This document shows positions 25,236 to 34,437 of a DNA stretch of 64,000 nt, in pieces (position 1 is the stretch's first letter; every line of letters starts with the position of its first letter). The translations under genes and the position numbers were made by a program. The stretch is from JAVJRN01 sp040218415 (GTDB lineage: Bacteria > Bacteroidota > Bacteroidia > Cytophagales > Cyclobacteriaceae), in contig JAVJRN010000029.1 in the NCBI GenBank assembly GCA_040218415.1, positions 236,435-300,434 of the forward strand, read 5' to 3'. The notes below the pieces were generated by a model, which made no database searches, was not told the origin of the DNA, and saw only the letters and a program-made list of their open reading frames with translations.

Positions 25236-26669
25236 ATGAAAAATTACATCATCAAAAGCAGCCTTTTGTTTATTATAATATTGATAGGTCTTGCAGGTTG
25301 CAAGTCATTGGATATTACAGAAAAAACACCCGATATTTCCTTGCCTACCAGCTACGAAAGTTCCACAGATACGACGAACGCCGGACAGTTAACATGGCAA
25401 GAGTATTTCACGGATGTCCATCTCATCGCATTGATTGACACAGCACTTAAAAATAATCAAGAGCTAAATATCACCATGCAAGAGATCAATATTGCCAGAA
25501 ATGAAGTCATGGACAAAAAAGGTGAATACCTACCCTTTGTCGGTCTTGGTGCAGGTGCTGGCATGGACAAAGTGGGTAGATACACTAGAAATGGTGCATT
25601 AGAGGCAAACAATGAGATAAAACCAGGTAAAGAATTTCCTGAACCACTGGGAGATTATACCTTCGGGGCATATGCTACGTGGGAAGTCGATATTTGGAAA
25701 AAGCTGCGTAATGCTAAAAAATCTGCTTACACCAACTACTTGGCCTCTATCGAAGGACGTAACTTCCTTGCCACGAATCTTATTTCAGAAATTGCAAATT
25801 CGTATTATGAATTGTTGGCGCTTGATCAAAAGTTGAACATTGTGAAGCAAAACATCGAGATTCAAAATGATGCTTTACGCATTGTTAAGCTACAAAAAGA
25901 ATCGGCGCGAGTCACAGAACTGGCTGTAAAAAGGTTTGAAGCACTGGTGCTCGATACTAAAAGTTTGCAATTCTTAATTGAGCAGGAGATTGTAGTCACA
26001 GAAAACAAATTGAATTTTCTGGTAGGTAGATATCCGCAGGCTACAGCAAGGAATGCAGATGCCTTTAATCAACTTATGCCTAACATTGTATTGGCGGGTA
26101 TTCCCTCTCAGCTGTTACAAAATAGGCCTGACATAAGACAGGCGGAGTTAGAATTAGCCGCAGCAAACCTTGATATCAAGGTAGCAAAAGCACGATTCTA
26201 CCCATCGTTAGATATTTCGGCAGGTATTGGCTATCAGGCCTTTAATCCTAGTTATTTGCTCAACACGCCAGAGTCCATGCTCTTTCGACTGGCAGGAGAC
26301 TTGGTAGCGCCAGTGGTCAACAGAAACGCCATAAAAGCGATGTACTATAATGCGAATGCAAAACAGATCCAGGCTGTATATCAGTATGAACAGACCATAT
26401 TAAAAGCCTACATCGAAGTAGCCAATCAGCTCTCCAATATGAATAATCTGGACAAAAGATATTCCCTAAAAGAAGAACAGGTTTCCGCGCTTATCGAGGC
26501 AGTATCAATTTCAAATAATCTTTTCAGAGGCGCAAGAGCGGATTACATGGAGGTATTACTTACCCAACGTGATGCATTGGAATCACGCTTTGATTTGGTG
26601 GAAACCAAGATGGAACAGATGCGCGCATGGGTGGGCATATACAGAGCTTTAGGTGGTGGTTGGAGATGA
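25236..26669 (+). CDS. Outer-membrane efflux channel lipoprotein (TolC/NodT type)
   Basis: 477 residues, lipobox LAGC, then two TolC-like halves with the pattern of long helices; YATWEVDIWKKLRNAKKSA and the conserved IPSQLLQNRPDIRQAELELAAANLDIKVAKARFYPSLDISAGIGYQAFN. These match NodT-family channels. The gene starts one base after the pump's stop (ATG 25236), so all three efflux genes are coupled. The frame extends upstream to 25164 within the pump gene but the lipobox fixes the start. Confidence 0.93.
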   Translation: MKNYIIKSSLLFIIILIGLAGCKSLDITEKTPDISLPTSYESSTDTTNAGQLTWQEYFTDVHLIALIDTALKNNQELNITMQEINIARNEVMDKKGEYLPFVGLGAGAGMDKVGRYTRNGALEANNEIKPGKEFPEPLGDYTFGAYATWEVDIWKKLRNAKKSAYTNYLASIEGRNFLATNLISEIANSYYELLALDQKLNIVKQNIEIQNDALRIVKLQKESARVTELAVKRFEALVLDTKSLQFLIEQEIVVTENKLNFLVGRYPQATARNADAFNQLMPNIVLAGIPSQLLQNRPDIRQAELELAAANLDIKVAKARFYPSLDISAGIGYQAFNPSYLLNTPESMLFRLAGDLVAPVVNRNAIKAMYYNANAKQIQAVYQYEQTILKAYIEVANQLSNMNNLDKRYSLKEEQVSALIEAVSISNNLFRGARADYMEVLLTQRDALESRFDLVETKMEQMRAWVGIYRALGGGWR

Positions 26670-26813
26670 GTCAAATACTTTCTCCCCCCCCTTCAATAAA
26701 TGGTATTAAACCCAAGGGTAGAACCCTTGACCCTAGCTTCCGACGCAGAGCATCGGGGAATTAGACCTATTGGGCTATCGCCCTGCGATTAAAACAACCT
26801 AAAAACTAGAGTT

Positions 26814-27488
26814 ATGAAGAAATTAATAAAAAGTAAACTTCCTACTGAATATGGGATTGGCATTCTCATGCTGCTTTTTGGGTTGACTTTTTTTCTGTCA
26901 GGACGATTATTTGAGCATTCTTTGAGCAATCAGAGTAATGCTTCAAATAATTATTTTGGCATGTTCTTGGCGAGCCTAGTCGTTATTGCTGTGGTTTTGA
27001 TTCTTTGGGAAGAGGTACTCTTCCCAATCAAGATTACGCATACAAAGGAGGAAGTTGTCTTTAGAAATCACAGAAGTAAACTCAAAATTCAAGTTCTCCT
27101 TTATTTGATTATTCCTGTAACTATTGGTTACCTCATTCTTTATTTCGACATCAATCTCTTTTTTTTCGCCCCGTGGGCGATAGTCTGTTTGGTCATTCCC
27201 GTAGCAGGGAAACTCGTTTCAGGCATCAATAATTACCACGATTTTCTTCGGTTAACCGATGACGTATTGGAGTATAAAAACAATGAGAAAATTGGTGCTT
27301 TTAAGGTGGTAGATATTCTCGCAATGAAGCTCATTCAAGATGAAGATAAGATTTTGAGTAAGCTTCAATTGTCCTTAACCGACCAAAGCCAGGTAGTTAT
27401 TGACTTGGATGAAATGGAACTTGAAGAATTCTACGAGAGTATTGAGGAATATATAACACAACATTTTGCAGATAAATTGACCTTTTAA
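26814..27488 (+). CDS. Membrane protein of unknown function
   Basis: 224 residues with four hydrophobic segments (around 14-34, 48-66, 97-113, 115-135), two before and two after a polar stretch with ITHTKEEVVFRNH, and a cytoplasmic acidic C-terminus. The layout (helices, then VVDILAMKLIQDEDKILSKLQLSL) looks like a bacterial PH-like or DUF2871-type membrane domain but I cannot assign it. It stands alone, 144 bases after the efflux operon. Confidence 0.6.
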   Translation: MKKLIKSKLPTEYGIGILMLLFGLTFFLSGRLFEHSLSNQSNASNNYFGMFLASLVVIAVVLILWEEVLFPIKITHTKEEVVFRNHRSKLKIQVLLYLIIPVTIGYLILYFDINLFFFAPWAIVCLVIPVAGKLVSGINNYHDFLRLTDDVLEYKNNEKIGAFKVVDILAMKLIQDEDKILSKLQLSLTDQSQVVIDLDEMELEEFYESIEEYITQHFADKLTF

Positions 27489-27703
27489 GAACCTTTCAAC
27501 GTTGATAAGTATAGGCTCAGACAATGACTATCTCCAATATTATTTCATGCTCAAGAGGCGAAGAAACATGCGCCTATTATCGGCATGATGCGTTCAAATT
27601 ACGATTTAAAACCAAACTAGAACAGATGCTTTAGGTGGTCATTGCCCAGCCCTAAGGACGCCACTTAAAGCAATAATTAGACGGACATTAAAATTATAAA
27701 AAA

Positions 27704-28339
27704 ATGAAAAAGCAGTATATATGGATCATAGTGGCTGTGGTCATGGCCAATTTTGTTCTTTTACTTTTAAGTGAAACAAAAGAAGACAAAGAACACCCAA
27801 CACTGAACGAGTCGGCAACAATGCCAGACGAGTACCTCAAAAATGTGAAGTACTATGCGGAACAAGACAGGCACGAAATGAGTGCCTACAACTTGGAAAA
27901 AGCGATAGCCGCCATCTGGAAATTGGAGGGAGATGTCGATGAAGAAAGTTTTGAAATGCTCGAAAATGCAGTTGATCGCCTGGAAGAAATTCATAAAAGC
28001 ATATTGCTCAATTCATTTGATAGCAAAGAAATGAGTGCTGCATTTGAATTTTCACTGAATAACCTCGCGCATGCAGAACTAGAAATATCAGAAATGTATG
28101 CAGAAACAAATCATATGGAAAAGGCGAAGACTGCTTTGAAATATGCGCAACTCCATATCAAAAATGCGATGCTCTTCCATGATTCCTATTGGGACAATGA
28201 CTTTCTACATTATGCCATTGAAAAACGGGTGTTTTTAGAAATGGACAGCTTACTCCAAAATGAATCCTTTTCTCCGATGAAATATTCCTTAGAACTTGAT
28301 AAAATGATCAAAGAAGTAGACGAAATATTGAAAATATAA
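27704..28339 (+). CDS. Membrane-anchored helical protein of unknown function
   Basis: 211 residues: one N-terminal membrane anchor (WIIVAVVMANFVLLLLS), then an almost wholly helical domain with pairs of helices (ADR/YNLEKAIAAIWKLEG, ENAVDRLEEIHKSILL, LNNLAHAELEISEMYA, TALKYAQLHIKNAML) that may form TPR-like repeats facing the periplasm. No family recognised. It is monocistronic, with a terminator 110 bases downstream. Confidence 0.6.
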   Translation: MKKQYIWIIVAVVMANFVLLLLSETKEDKEHPTLNESATMPDEYLKNVKYYAEQDRHEMSAYNLEKAIAAIWKLEGDVDEESFEMLENAVDRLEEIHKSILLNSFDSKEMSAAFEFSLNNLAHAELEISEMYAETNHMEKAKTALKYAQLHIKNAMLFHDSYWDNDFLHYAIEKRVFLEMDSLLQNESFSPMKYSLELDKMIKEVDEILKI

Positions 28340-28447
28340 TAGGAATAAAAGCATTCAATTATTTTACAAAATCTGCTTTTTTGAAACAGATAAACCTCCC
28401 CAAAGTCCATCTTATTGATGAAATCAAGAAGAAAACCAAACAAATCT

Positions 28448-28482
28448 ATGCCACGCCTCTTCACGAGGCATGGCATTTTTTA
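28448..28482 (+). terminator. Rho-independent terminator
   Basis: GCC-AC-GCCTC (28450-28459) pairs with GAGGC-AT-GGC (28465-28474), followed by ATTTTTTATT. It separates the helical protein gene from the acetyltransferase. Confidence 0.85.
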
Positions 28483-28616
28483 TTGCTTGGCGAAAAGTTT
28501 TTCTTCTTTTGTTAGCTCTTAGAATAAGCCAGATTTCAAAAAAAGACAAACCTTACTCTAGCGCACTCGTAAGCTCATTAGCTTTTTTTATTCCAACTGA
28601 CACTAATCAAACCATC

Positions 28617-29240
28617 ATGACAGGTCCAGACAAAGACATGAAATTCCCATTGGCCAATTATGACAGACTTTGCTTTTTAAAGAATATCATCAATAATCCT
28701 AACATCGTGGTGGGCGACTACACCTACTACGATGATTTTGAAAATGTGGAGAATTTTGAAAAAAACGTAAAATATCATTTCGACTTTGCGGGTGATAAGC
28801 TAATCATTGGAAAATTTTGCATGATTGCCTCAGGCGCAACTTTCATCATGAATGGCGCCAACCATTTGACGGATGCTTTGACGACTTTTCCATTTGCAAT
28901 ATTTGGCCATGGTTGGGAAAATGCGATGGACGGAAAGTCCTACCCAATGAAAGGAGACTTGATCATAGGCAATGATGTATGGATTGGTCACAATGCCACC
29001 ATCATGGCTGGCTTAACCATTGGTGATGGCGCAATCATTGCCACCAATGCCACGGTAGTGAAAGATGTAGCTCCTTACTCGATTGTCGGTGGTAACCCCG
29101 CTGTAGAGATAAGGAAACGATTTTCAGATGAAGACATCACAAAACTCCTCGAAATGAAATGGTGGAACTGGCCTGAAGAGAAGATTACCAAGAACCTAAA
29201 ACATTTAACCAGTAATAACCTTGATGTCATTGAACATTAA
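28617..29240 (+). CDS. CatB/Vat-type xenobiotic O-acetyltransferase
   Basis: 207-residue hexapeptide-repeat acetyltransferase of the CatB family. Seen: VGDYTYYDDFENVENF, KLIIGKFCMIASGATFIMNGANH (catalytic His in NGANH), GDLIIGNDVWIGHNATIMAG and WWNWPEEKI, a set that closely resembles Vat streptogramin A acetyltransferases and also VatD-like chloramphenicol enzymes. It would use acetyl-CoA to O-acetylate a drug in the cytoplasm. ATG 28617 is preferred over 28470, because the latter overlaps the terminator. Chromosomal homologues are common, so resistance is only a possibility. Confidence 0.88.
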   Translation: MTGPDKDMKFPLANYDRLCFLKNIINNPNIVVGDYTYYDDFENVENFEKNVKYHFDFAGDKLIIGKFCMIASGATFIMNGANHLTDALTTFPFAIFGHGWENAMDGKSYPMKGDLIIGNDVWIGHNATIMAGLTIGDGAIIATNATVVKDVAPYSIVGGNPAVEIRKRFSDEDITKLLEMKWWNWPEEKITKNLKHLTSNNLDVIEH

Positions 29241-29568
29241 TCCAGAAGTATTCTTCTCCAATAAAAATCTTTTGAATCGATAAAAATGACTTGAAAAATC
29301 TCTTTCAATAAGAATATTTTAGGCAAGAGTCATTCTCAAGTTCTATCACAAACCTAATAGCTTGAATAATCGCTATTTCATTTCCCCCCGATAAAGCCAG
29401 TAATCAAATATCAGCCCGAAGAGTCCTATCAATTAGTTGTTTTTTAAAGTCGAAAGCCGATTATAAGTCAATTTGTTAGACTAATTTTAAATCTAGCGAG
29501 CAACGATATTTTCCTTTTATACTTTGCTCACGTGTCATAAAAAGCTATCATAGAACTAAAATTGGTGG
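29241..29568. other. Non-coding stretch, presumed promoter of the envelope operon
   Basis: 328 AT-rich bases before a four-gene operon. No terminator, ORF or repeat recognised; a consensus promoter is not evident. Confidence 0.4.
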
Positions 29569-31287
29569 ATGGAAAATTTTCTATTTGAGATTCGGTTTTG
29601 GAGTATATTTCTAATACTTAATTATGTTAACTACGTAATTGTCTATCTTTTTCATTACCAGGATTCTAGCTTTTTTCCATACATAACCACGTTTAAAAAA
29701 ACAGGAAAAACAGGATTAACTGGCGATCCGAATTTAGACTTTTTCAGGTATAGCGTAGATCTCTCTGTTATTTTAATAATCTCACGTTTTTTTGATCTTC
29801 ATGCGTATGCGGCTGGGATTACCACATTGTATTTCTTTATACTGTTCTTCAATGTGTATCAATATTCCTTTCGCAAAATTTATGAATCAGAACCGATCCT
29901 CTTCAATGATATCACGTTGATTAAGAACGGAATAGCCATTGTGTGGCATGAGTCAAAATGGAAAATTTTATTCTGTATATTCTTGCTATTGGCCATCCTT
30001 TTTGGGTTTTATCAAGGCTTAAGCTTCCTGCTGATAGAAAACTATCGTTTGAATACTTCGCCATCCTTTAAGATACTTATTAGCGGATTTATTCTCATCA
30101 ATATATATGCAATATATATTCACAAAGGAGTTTATGTCAAATACCCAAATGACATTTATTTGAGGTTCCACTACACCGTCATAGAATTCATCATGAACTT
30201 GAAAAAGAGCTATGAATGTTATCAACTCTCACGACAAAGCTTCGGTAAGCGATACCAAGAAGCAAGAGAAAACATTAAATTGGAATTAGCTGATGCTCCC
30301 CCCAACATCCATTTCATCTTCATTGAATCTTATGGCTCCTTTTATTATCAATCCGAAAAATTAGTCCCTAATTCTTACAAGCAATTAACCTCATTTCAAG
30401 AAAATATCGCTCAAAAAGGATATCACACACTATCAAACCTGAGCGAATCCACAACGACTGGAGGCCAGTCATGGCTGACTTACAGCTCTGTCCTTTTTGG
30501 CTATCGCATGGACAACAATACTTTATTCGAGAACCTCCTGAATGACCCCTATTTTGGTCAAGGAAACGGACTTATGCAGATTTTTAAGAAAATAGGATAT
30601 ACGAATTACAACTTAAATCCTATAAGTCCCATCAATGGTATCACAGTACCTTATGATGCCATGCGTGGGTTTTATGGCATAGATCGTTGGATCCTCAATA
30701 AAGACATTAATTATACGGGTGATAAATACGGTTTTGGTACCGCGGCACCTGATCAATACAGCATGAACTTTACTAGGAAACTGATAGAACAAGAAAAAGT
30801 GCTTCCATACACCTTTTTCTACCTCACTAAAAGTTCACATTCTCCTTTCCCCAAAGTCAAACTTGTTGATGATTGGCAAAAGCTGAATCAAACAGCAGGT
30901 AGCATTCACGAACATCAAGGATTTCTTAAATACCCGACAGTTGAAGATTACGGACAAGCTATTAAATATCAACTAGAAAATCTTGAGCAGTTTATTTTAG
31001 ATCATAAATATGCAAATGATCTCTTCGTGCTTATGGGTGATCACCAACCCCCTGTGGTGAGCAAACCGAAAACTCATGGCTTAACCACGCCAGTCCATAT
31101 TATTTCAAAAAACAATGCGTTTTTGGATGAGTTTAAAGATTTTGGCTTTAAGAAAGAACTAAGATCAGCTACTAAGTATATTAAACATGAGTCATTCTAT
31201 TCCATATTTTTGAATGCGTTTTCTAAACATTACGCCAAATCCTCCTCAAGCATTCCGGCTTATGAACCTAATGGATTACAACTTTGA
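29569..31287 (+). CDS. Membrane sulfatase-fold transferase (LTA synthase/phosphoethanolamine transferase-like)
   Basis: 572 residues: four to five N-terminal membrane helices (to about residue 185), then an alkaline-phosphatase-superfamily domain. Seen: HFIFIESYGSFYYQ (metal-binding Glu), LSESTTTGGQSWLTYSS (catalytic Thr or Ser), KSSHSPFP, and VLMGDHQPPVV (metal-binding Asp-His). Such enzymes move phosphoglycerol or phosphoethanolamine from phospholipids to glycans or lipids in the periplasm. First of a four-gene operon; its end overlaps the next gene. Substrate inferred only. Confidence 0.8.
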   Translation: MENFLFEIRFWSIFLILNYVNYVIVYLFHYQDSSFFPYITTFKKTGKTGLTGDPNLDFFRYSVDLSVILIISRFFDLHAYAAGITTLYFFILFFNVYQYSFRKIYESEPILFNDITLIKNGIAIVWHESKWKILFCIFLLLAILFGFYQGLSFLLIENYRLNTSPSFKILISGFILINIYAIYIHKGVYVKYPNDIYLRFHYTVIEFIMNLKKSYECYQLSRQSFGKRYQEARENIKLELADAPPNIHFIFIESYGSFYYQSEKLVPNSYKQLTSFQENIAQKGYHTLSNLSESTTTGGQSWLTYSSVLFGYRMDNNTLFENLLNDPYFGQGNGLMQIFKKIGYTNYNLNPISPINGITVPYDAMRGFYGIDRWILNKDINYTGDKYGFGTAAPDQYSMNFTRKLIEQEKVLPYTFFYLTKSSHSPFPKVKLVDDWQKLNQTAGSIHEHQGFLKYPTVEDYGQAIKYQLENLEQFILDHKYANDLFVLMGDHQPPVVSKPKTHGLTTPVHIISKNNAFLDEFKDFGFKKELRSATKYIKHESFYSIFLNAFSKHYAKSSSSIPAYEPNGLQL

Positions 31288-31972
31288 CAAGTTTTATAAA
31301 AAGTGGGTACTGATCAGTGCTATCATTCACCTCATCGGACTGACCTTGAGTTTTACTTTGGGGAGTCCTGCCATTTGGGTTACTTTAACGGTGATTCTTT
31401 TTGGCATTTACCTCATCAAAATAACTTATCACTTACCCGCACTGCCCTTAATCTATGGTTATGCCAATTGGGTGAGCATCCTGAGGCTTTTAATGGTATT
31501 GACAGCATTCTCATTGCATAACGCAATCAATGATATATACCTTTTCTCAATTTTCACAGTTTCCATTGTACTCGATGGATTTGATGGTTTTTTAGCACGA
31601 AAATTTAATCAAGAAACTCCTCAAGGCGCCATTTTGGATATGGAAACAGATGCATTAATGGTGCTCGTTTTAGCGTATATTCATATTTCAAATGCACAGA
31701 TACCTGCTTGGATATTACTACCGGCTAGTTTCAGATACATCTATGCGTGGATTATTCTTTTCACAACCAATGACCAAAAAAAGGAACTTGTACCCAAAAT
31801 CGTGAGAGCCACTATAGCAGTAATTTTCTTCAGCGCCTTGTTACTTCCATTTATAAGTGATTCCTTATTTATGGAAGTAATCGTCCATATATCTGGGGTA
31901 TTAATCATGCTTTCATTTGCCTCCTCCTTCTATTTTGCTTTGAAGCATTTTTTAGTAAATAAGTCCTCATGA
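31262..31972 (+). CDS. CDP-alcohol phosphatidyltransferase
   Basis: About 236 residues, six membrane helices. The family motif D(x2)DG(x2)AR(x8)G(x3)D(x3)D is perfect: D105, D108, G109, A112, R113, G122, D126, D130. The enzyme joins a CDP-activated lipid alcohol or sugar alcohol to a second alcohol in the cytoplasmic membrane. ATG 31262 is taken (31271 possible); it overlaps the sulfatase-fold gene by 26 bases. In this cluster it may attach a lipid to the product of the opposite operon, but this is conjecture; an ordinary phospholipid role is the alternative. Confidence 0.88.
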   Translation: MNLMDYNFDKFYKKWVLISAIIHLIGLTLSFTLGSPAIWVTLTVILFGIYLIKITYHLPALPLIYGYANWVSILRLLMVLTAFSLHNAINDIYLFSIFTVSIVLDGFDGFLARKFNQETPQGAILDMETDALMVLVLAYIHISNAQIPAWILLPASFRYIYAWIILFTTNDQKKELVPKIVRATIAVIFFSALLLPFISDSLFMEVIVHISGVLIMLSFASSFYFALKHFLVNKSS

Positions 31973-31984
31973 TAGCGCACTAGC

Positions 31985-33436
31985 ATGAACAATATTTTTA
32001 AATCTAAATACACTCAAGCTTCTACACTGTATGTCATTTTAGGAATATTGCCAAGTGCTATCAACTTCCTATTATTACCTCTATACCTAAAATACCTTGA
32101 CGTATCGGATTATGGTCTTTTGGTTTTAATCAACTTATATGCTGGCCTTTTCAATATTTTTGGATGCCTTCAACTGAATATCGCGGCGAACACACAATAT
32201 TTCGCTAAGGGATTAGACAGGGAGAATTACAGAAAGGGAGTGCTTTACGCTACATTCTTCATTTCCACCGTTATGTTTTTAATATTCAGCGCTTTCGGTG
32301 GCGTATTTTTTTCGTTTTATAAAACCGACTTCTCCTTTTACCCCTTAGGATTTATAGGCTTGGTCTCTGCTACACTTACTGTTTGGCATACCATAATGTT
32401 GGTTTTTTTGAAAAACGAATACCGATTGAAAGAGTTTGGCCTATTTTCAATCGCTCTAACCATACTTGGCATAGGCTTTCAGTCATACTTTATAATTGAA
32501 CTCCAATGGGGATTGTCAGGAATACTTTATGGTATACTTTTTTCAAAAATCATTATTATTCCTTTTCTCATTTTTTACTTTAGAAAGTGGTTAATCATCC
32601 ATTTAAAAAACTTAAAAGAGACGCTAAAATACGGTAGGATGGCCTTAAAATTCAGTTTGCCTTTTTTACCTTCTATTCTACTCTATTGGGTTCAAACACT
32701 TGGAGATCGATTTGTTCTGGAGAGGTTTGTTTCGATAGAAAAAGTGGGACAATATGCCGTGATATTGGCATTGCTGACTTTTCCTCAAGTTGTAGTGAAT
32801 GCGGTCATGAATGCATTTAAGCCTAAGCTACTACAGCTATTAAATGACGAAAAACATTCACTTATACAAAAGGCTGAATTTCTGTTTACCAGCTTTATTG
32901 TATTGTCACTCGTTTTTGTATTATTTCTAGGAACTCATCTGGATTGGATAACTGACAATAACAAGTACATCGACATCAATCAGTATCTTTTTCTTGGAGT
33001 TCTTGCAATCTTACCCAGTTCAATGCTTTACATGCATCAGCTAAAGATAATGAGGGTAGAAAAAACAGGAGATATTTCAAAATACGCATTCTATGCCTTC
33101 CTAACACAGTTTTTACTTTTGTTCTTATTAGTCCCTCGGTATGGAATTAGCGGAGCTTTAATATCCTTTGGTTTAAGTGGTCTTTTAAATTATACATTGA
33201 ATGCTATCAATTCTTACGGTATACATCATTACTCAGTATCTAAGATCCTTCAGCCCGCAGTAGCGTTCATTATTCTAGTGTTGGCTGGAGTAACGCTGAT
33301 TCATTTTAGCCCTCTCAGCATCAAAACAGTGGCAGAAATAGTAGCTTTATTGACTATTATTCTTTTAACTGTCATCTTAAGAAAAGAAATTCAGCAAACT
33401 TATTCGATAATACTATCTTCCAATAAACAAGAATAG
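31985..33436 (+). CDS. Oligosaccharide flippase (Wzx/MATE-like)
   Basis: 483 residues with about 12-14 membrane helices. The N-terminus (STLYVILGILPSAINFLLLPLYLKYLDVSDYGLL) is typical of polysaccharide export proteins of the MOP superfamily, and RMALKFSLPFLPSILLYWVQTLGDRFVLERFVS is the usual second-half start. It would flip lipid-linked saccharides across the inner membrane. The next gene starts directly after its stop. Confidence 0.9.
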   Translation: MNNIFKSKYTQASTLYVILGILPSAINFLLLPLYLKYLDVSDYGLLVLINLYAGLFNIFGCLQLNIAANTQYFAKGLDRENYRKGVLYATFFISTVMFLIFSAFGGVFFSFYKTDFSFYPLGFIGLVSATLTVWHTIMLVFLKNEYRLKEFGLFSIALTILGIGFQSYFIIELQWGLSGILYGILFSKIIIIPFLIFYFRKWLIIHLKNLKETLKYGRMALKFSLPFLPSILLYWVQTLGDRFVLERFVSIEKVGQYAVILALLTFPQVVVNAVMNAFKPKLLQLLNDEKHSLIQKAEFLFTSFIVLSLVFVLFLGTHLDWITDNNKYIDINQYLFLGVLAILPSSMLYMHQLKIMRVEKTGDISKYAFYAFLTQFLLLFLLVPRYGISGALISFGLSGLLNYTLNAINSYGIHHYSVSKILQPAVAFIILVLAGVTLIHFSPLSIKTVAEIVALLTIILLTVILRKEIQQTYSIILSSNKQE

Positions 33437-34387
33437 ATGTTCGACGAATCTATAGCGCTAATCCTTCCTTATTATGGGAAATTACCCATTTGGTTCAATG
33501 CCTTCCTAAGATCCTGCGCTACCAATCAACCTATCATATGGCTAATTATTACTGATCTGGAATATGATGGTGAACTTCCTTCGAACGTACAATTCAAGAG
33601 TATGAGTAAAAGTGAATTTAGACAGCTGGCATATGAGAAGACAGGCATAGCCCATGACTTATCAAACCCTCATAAACTATGCGATTTCAAGCCTATGTAT
33701 GGCCATATTTTTGAAGAATACTTGCATGAATATAATTACTGGGGTCATTGTGATATGGATATCATTTGGGGCAACATGTCCTCGTTTTTGTCAAAAATCA
33801 ATTACAATAATTACGACATTTTATCTACAAGAAAACACGCTATCAGCGGACACTTCACTTTGTACAGGAGTAAGCCAGAGCTAAACCACTTCTACAGCAC
33901 AGTGCCCAACTACCATAAAGCTTTTACTCATTCTATGTATCAAGGATTTGATGAGGGTTACTTCTCTCACCATCTATTTCAAGAAGTGGAAAAAGGGAGC
34001 GTGAATTTTAAAATTTATTGGCCTAAACGAAACTGCCTAGATCGACATGAACTACTCATGAGGCCAAACGGTTGGTTTTGGGAATCGGGAGACATAAAAA
34101 ATATTTCAGGTCAAACTGGAAACTATCTCCACCTCATCGACTGGAAAAAGAAAATCGAGCATGTCGAATTAGATACCAACACTAATAAATTCTATGTTAC
34201 TCAATATGGAATTTGGCAAGAAAAACCTTTTAAAATAAAAGTAAGAAGCCTACTGGACTCAGGAATTCGGTTTAGAATGAGGCATCAAATAGAAAACATC
34301 AAGTCTTTCATCAAATTCAGAATATTAGGAAGGCCAGTACCAGAAGTTAAATCTAACGTATTGAAGGAATATCAAGTGCTCAAATAA
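33437..34387 (+). CDS. DUF6625 glycosyltransferase-like protein
   Basis: 316 residues with the DUF6625 pattern: starts IALILPYYGKLPIWFNAFLRSC, then FKSMSKSEFRQLAYEK, KLCDFKPMYGHIFEEYL and the WGHCDMDIIWG block with a DxD motif, followed by ILSTRKHAISGHFTLYRS. The DxD and fold resemble nucleotide-sugar glycosyltransferases in capsule clusters. It begins immediately after the flippase stop. Sugar and acceptor unknown. Confidence 0.75.
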   Translation: MFDESIALILPYYGKLPIWFNAFLRSCATNQPIIWLIITDLEYDGELPSNVQFKSMSKSEFRQLAYEKTGIAHDLSNPHKLCDFKPMYGHIFEEYLHEYNYWGHCDMDIIWGNMSSFLSKINYNNYDILSTRKHAISGHFTLYRSKPELNHFYSTVPNYHKAFTHSMYQGFDEGYFSHHLFQEVEKGSVNFKIYWPKRNCLDRHELLMRPNGWFWESGDIKNISGQTGNYLHLIDWKKKIEHVELDTNTNKFYVTQYGIWQEKPFKIKVRSLLDSGIRFRMRHQIENIKSFIKFRILGRPVPEVKSNVLKEYQVLK

Positions 34388-34437
34388 TGTCTTGCAGTCT
34401 ATACTTTTTACTTATTCAAAACTCTGAGGAAGTTTGT

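Noticed and set aside
26684..26691. Run of eight C after the efflux operon
   Set aside because: Non-coding; no hypervariable gene or promoter can be linked to it from sequence alone.
27524..27634. 36-codon ORF (starts MTISNIISCSRGEETC)
   Set aside because: Too short, no recognised family, no ribosome site or conserved context seen.
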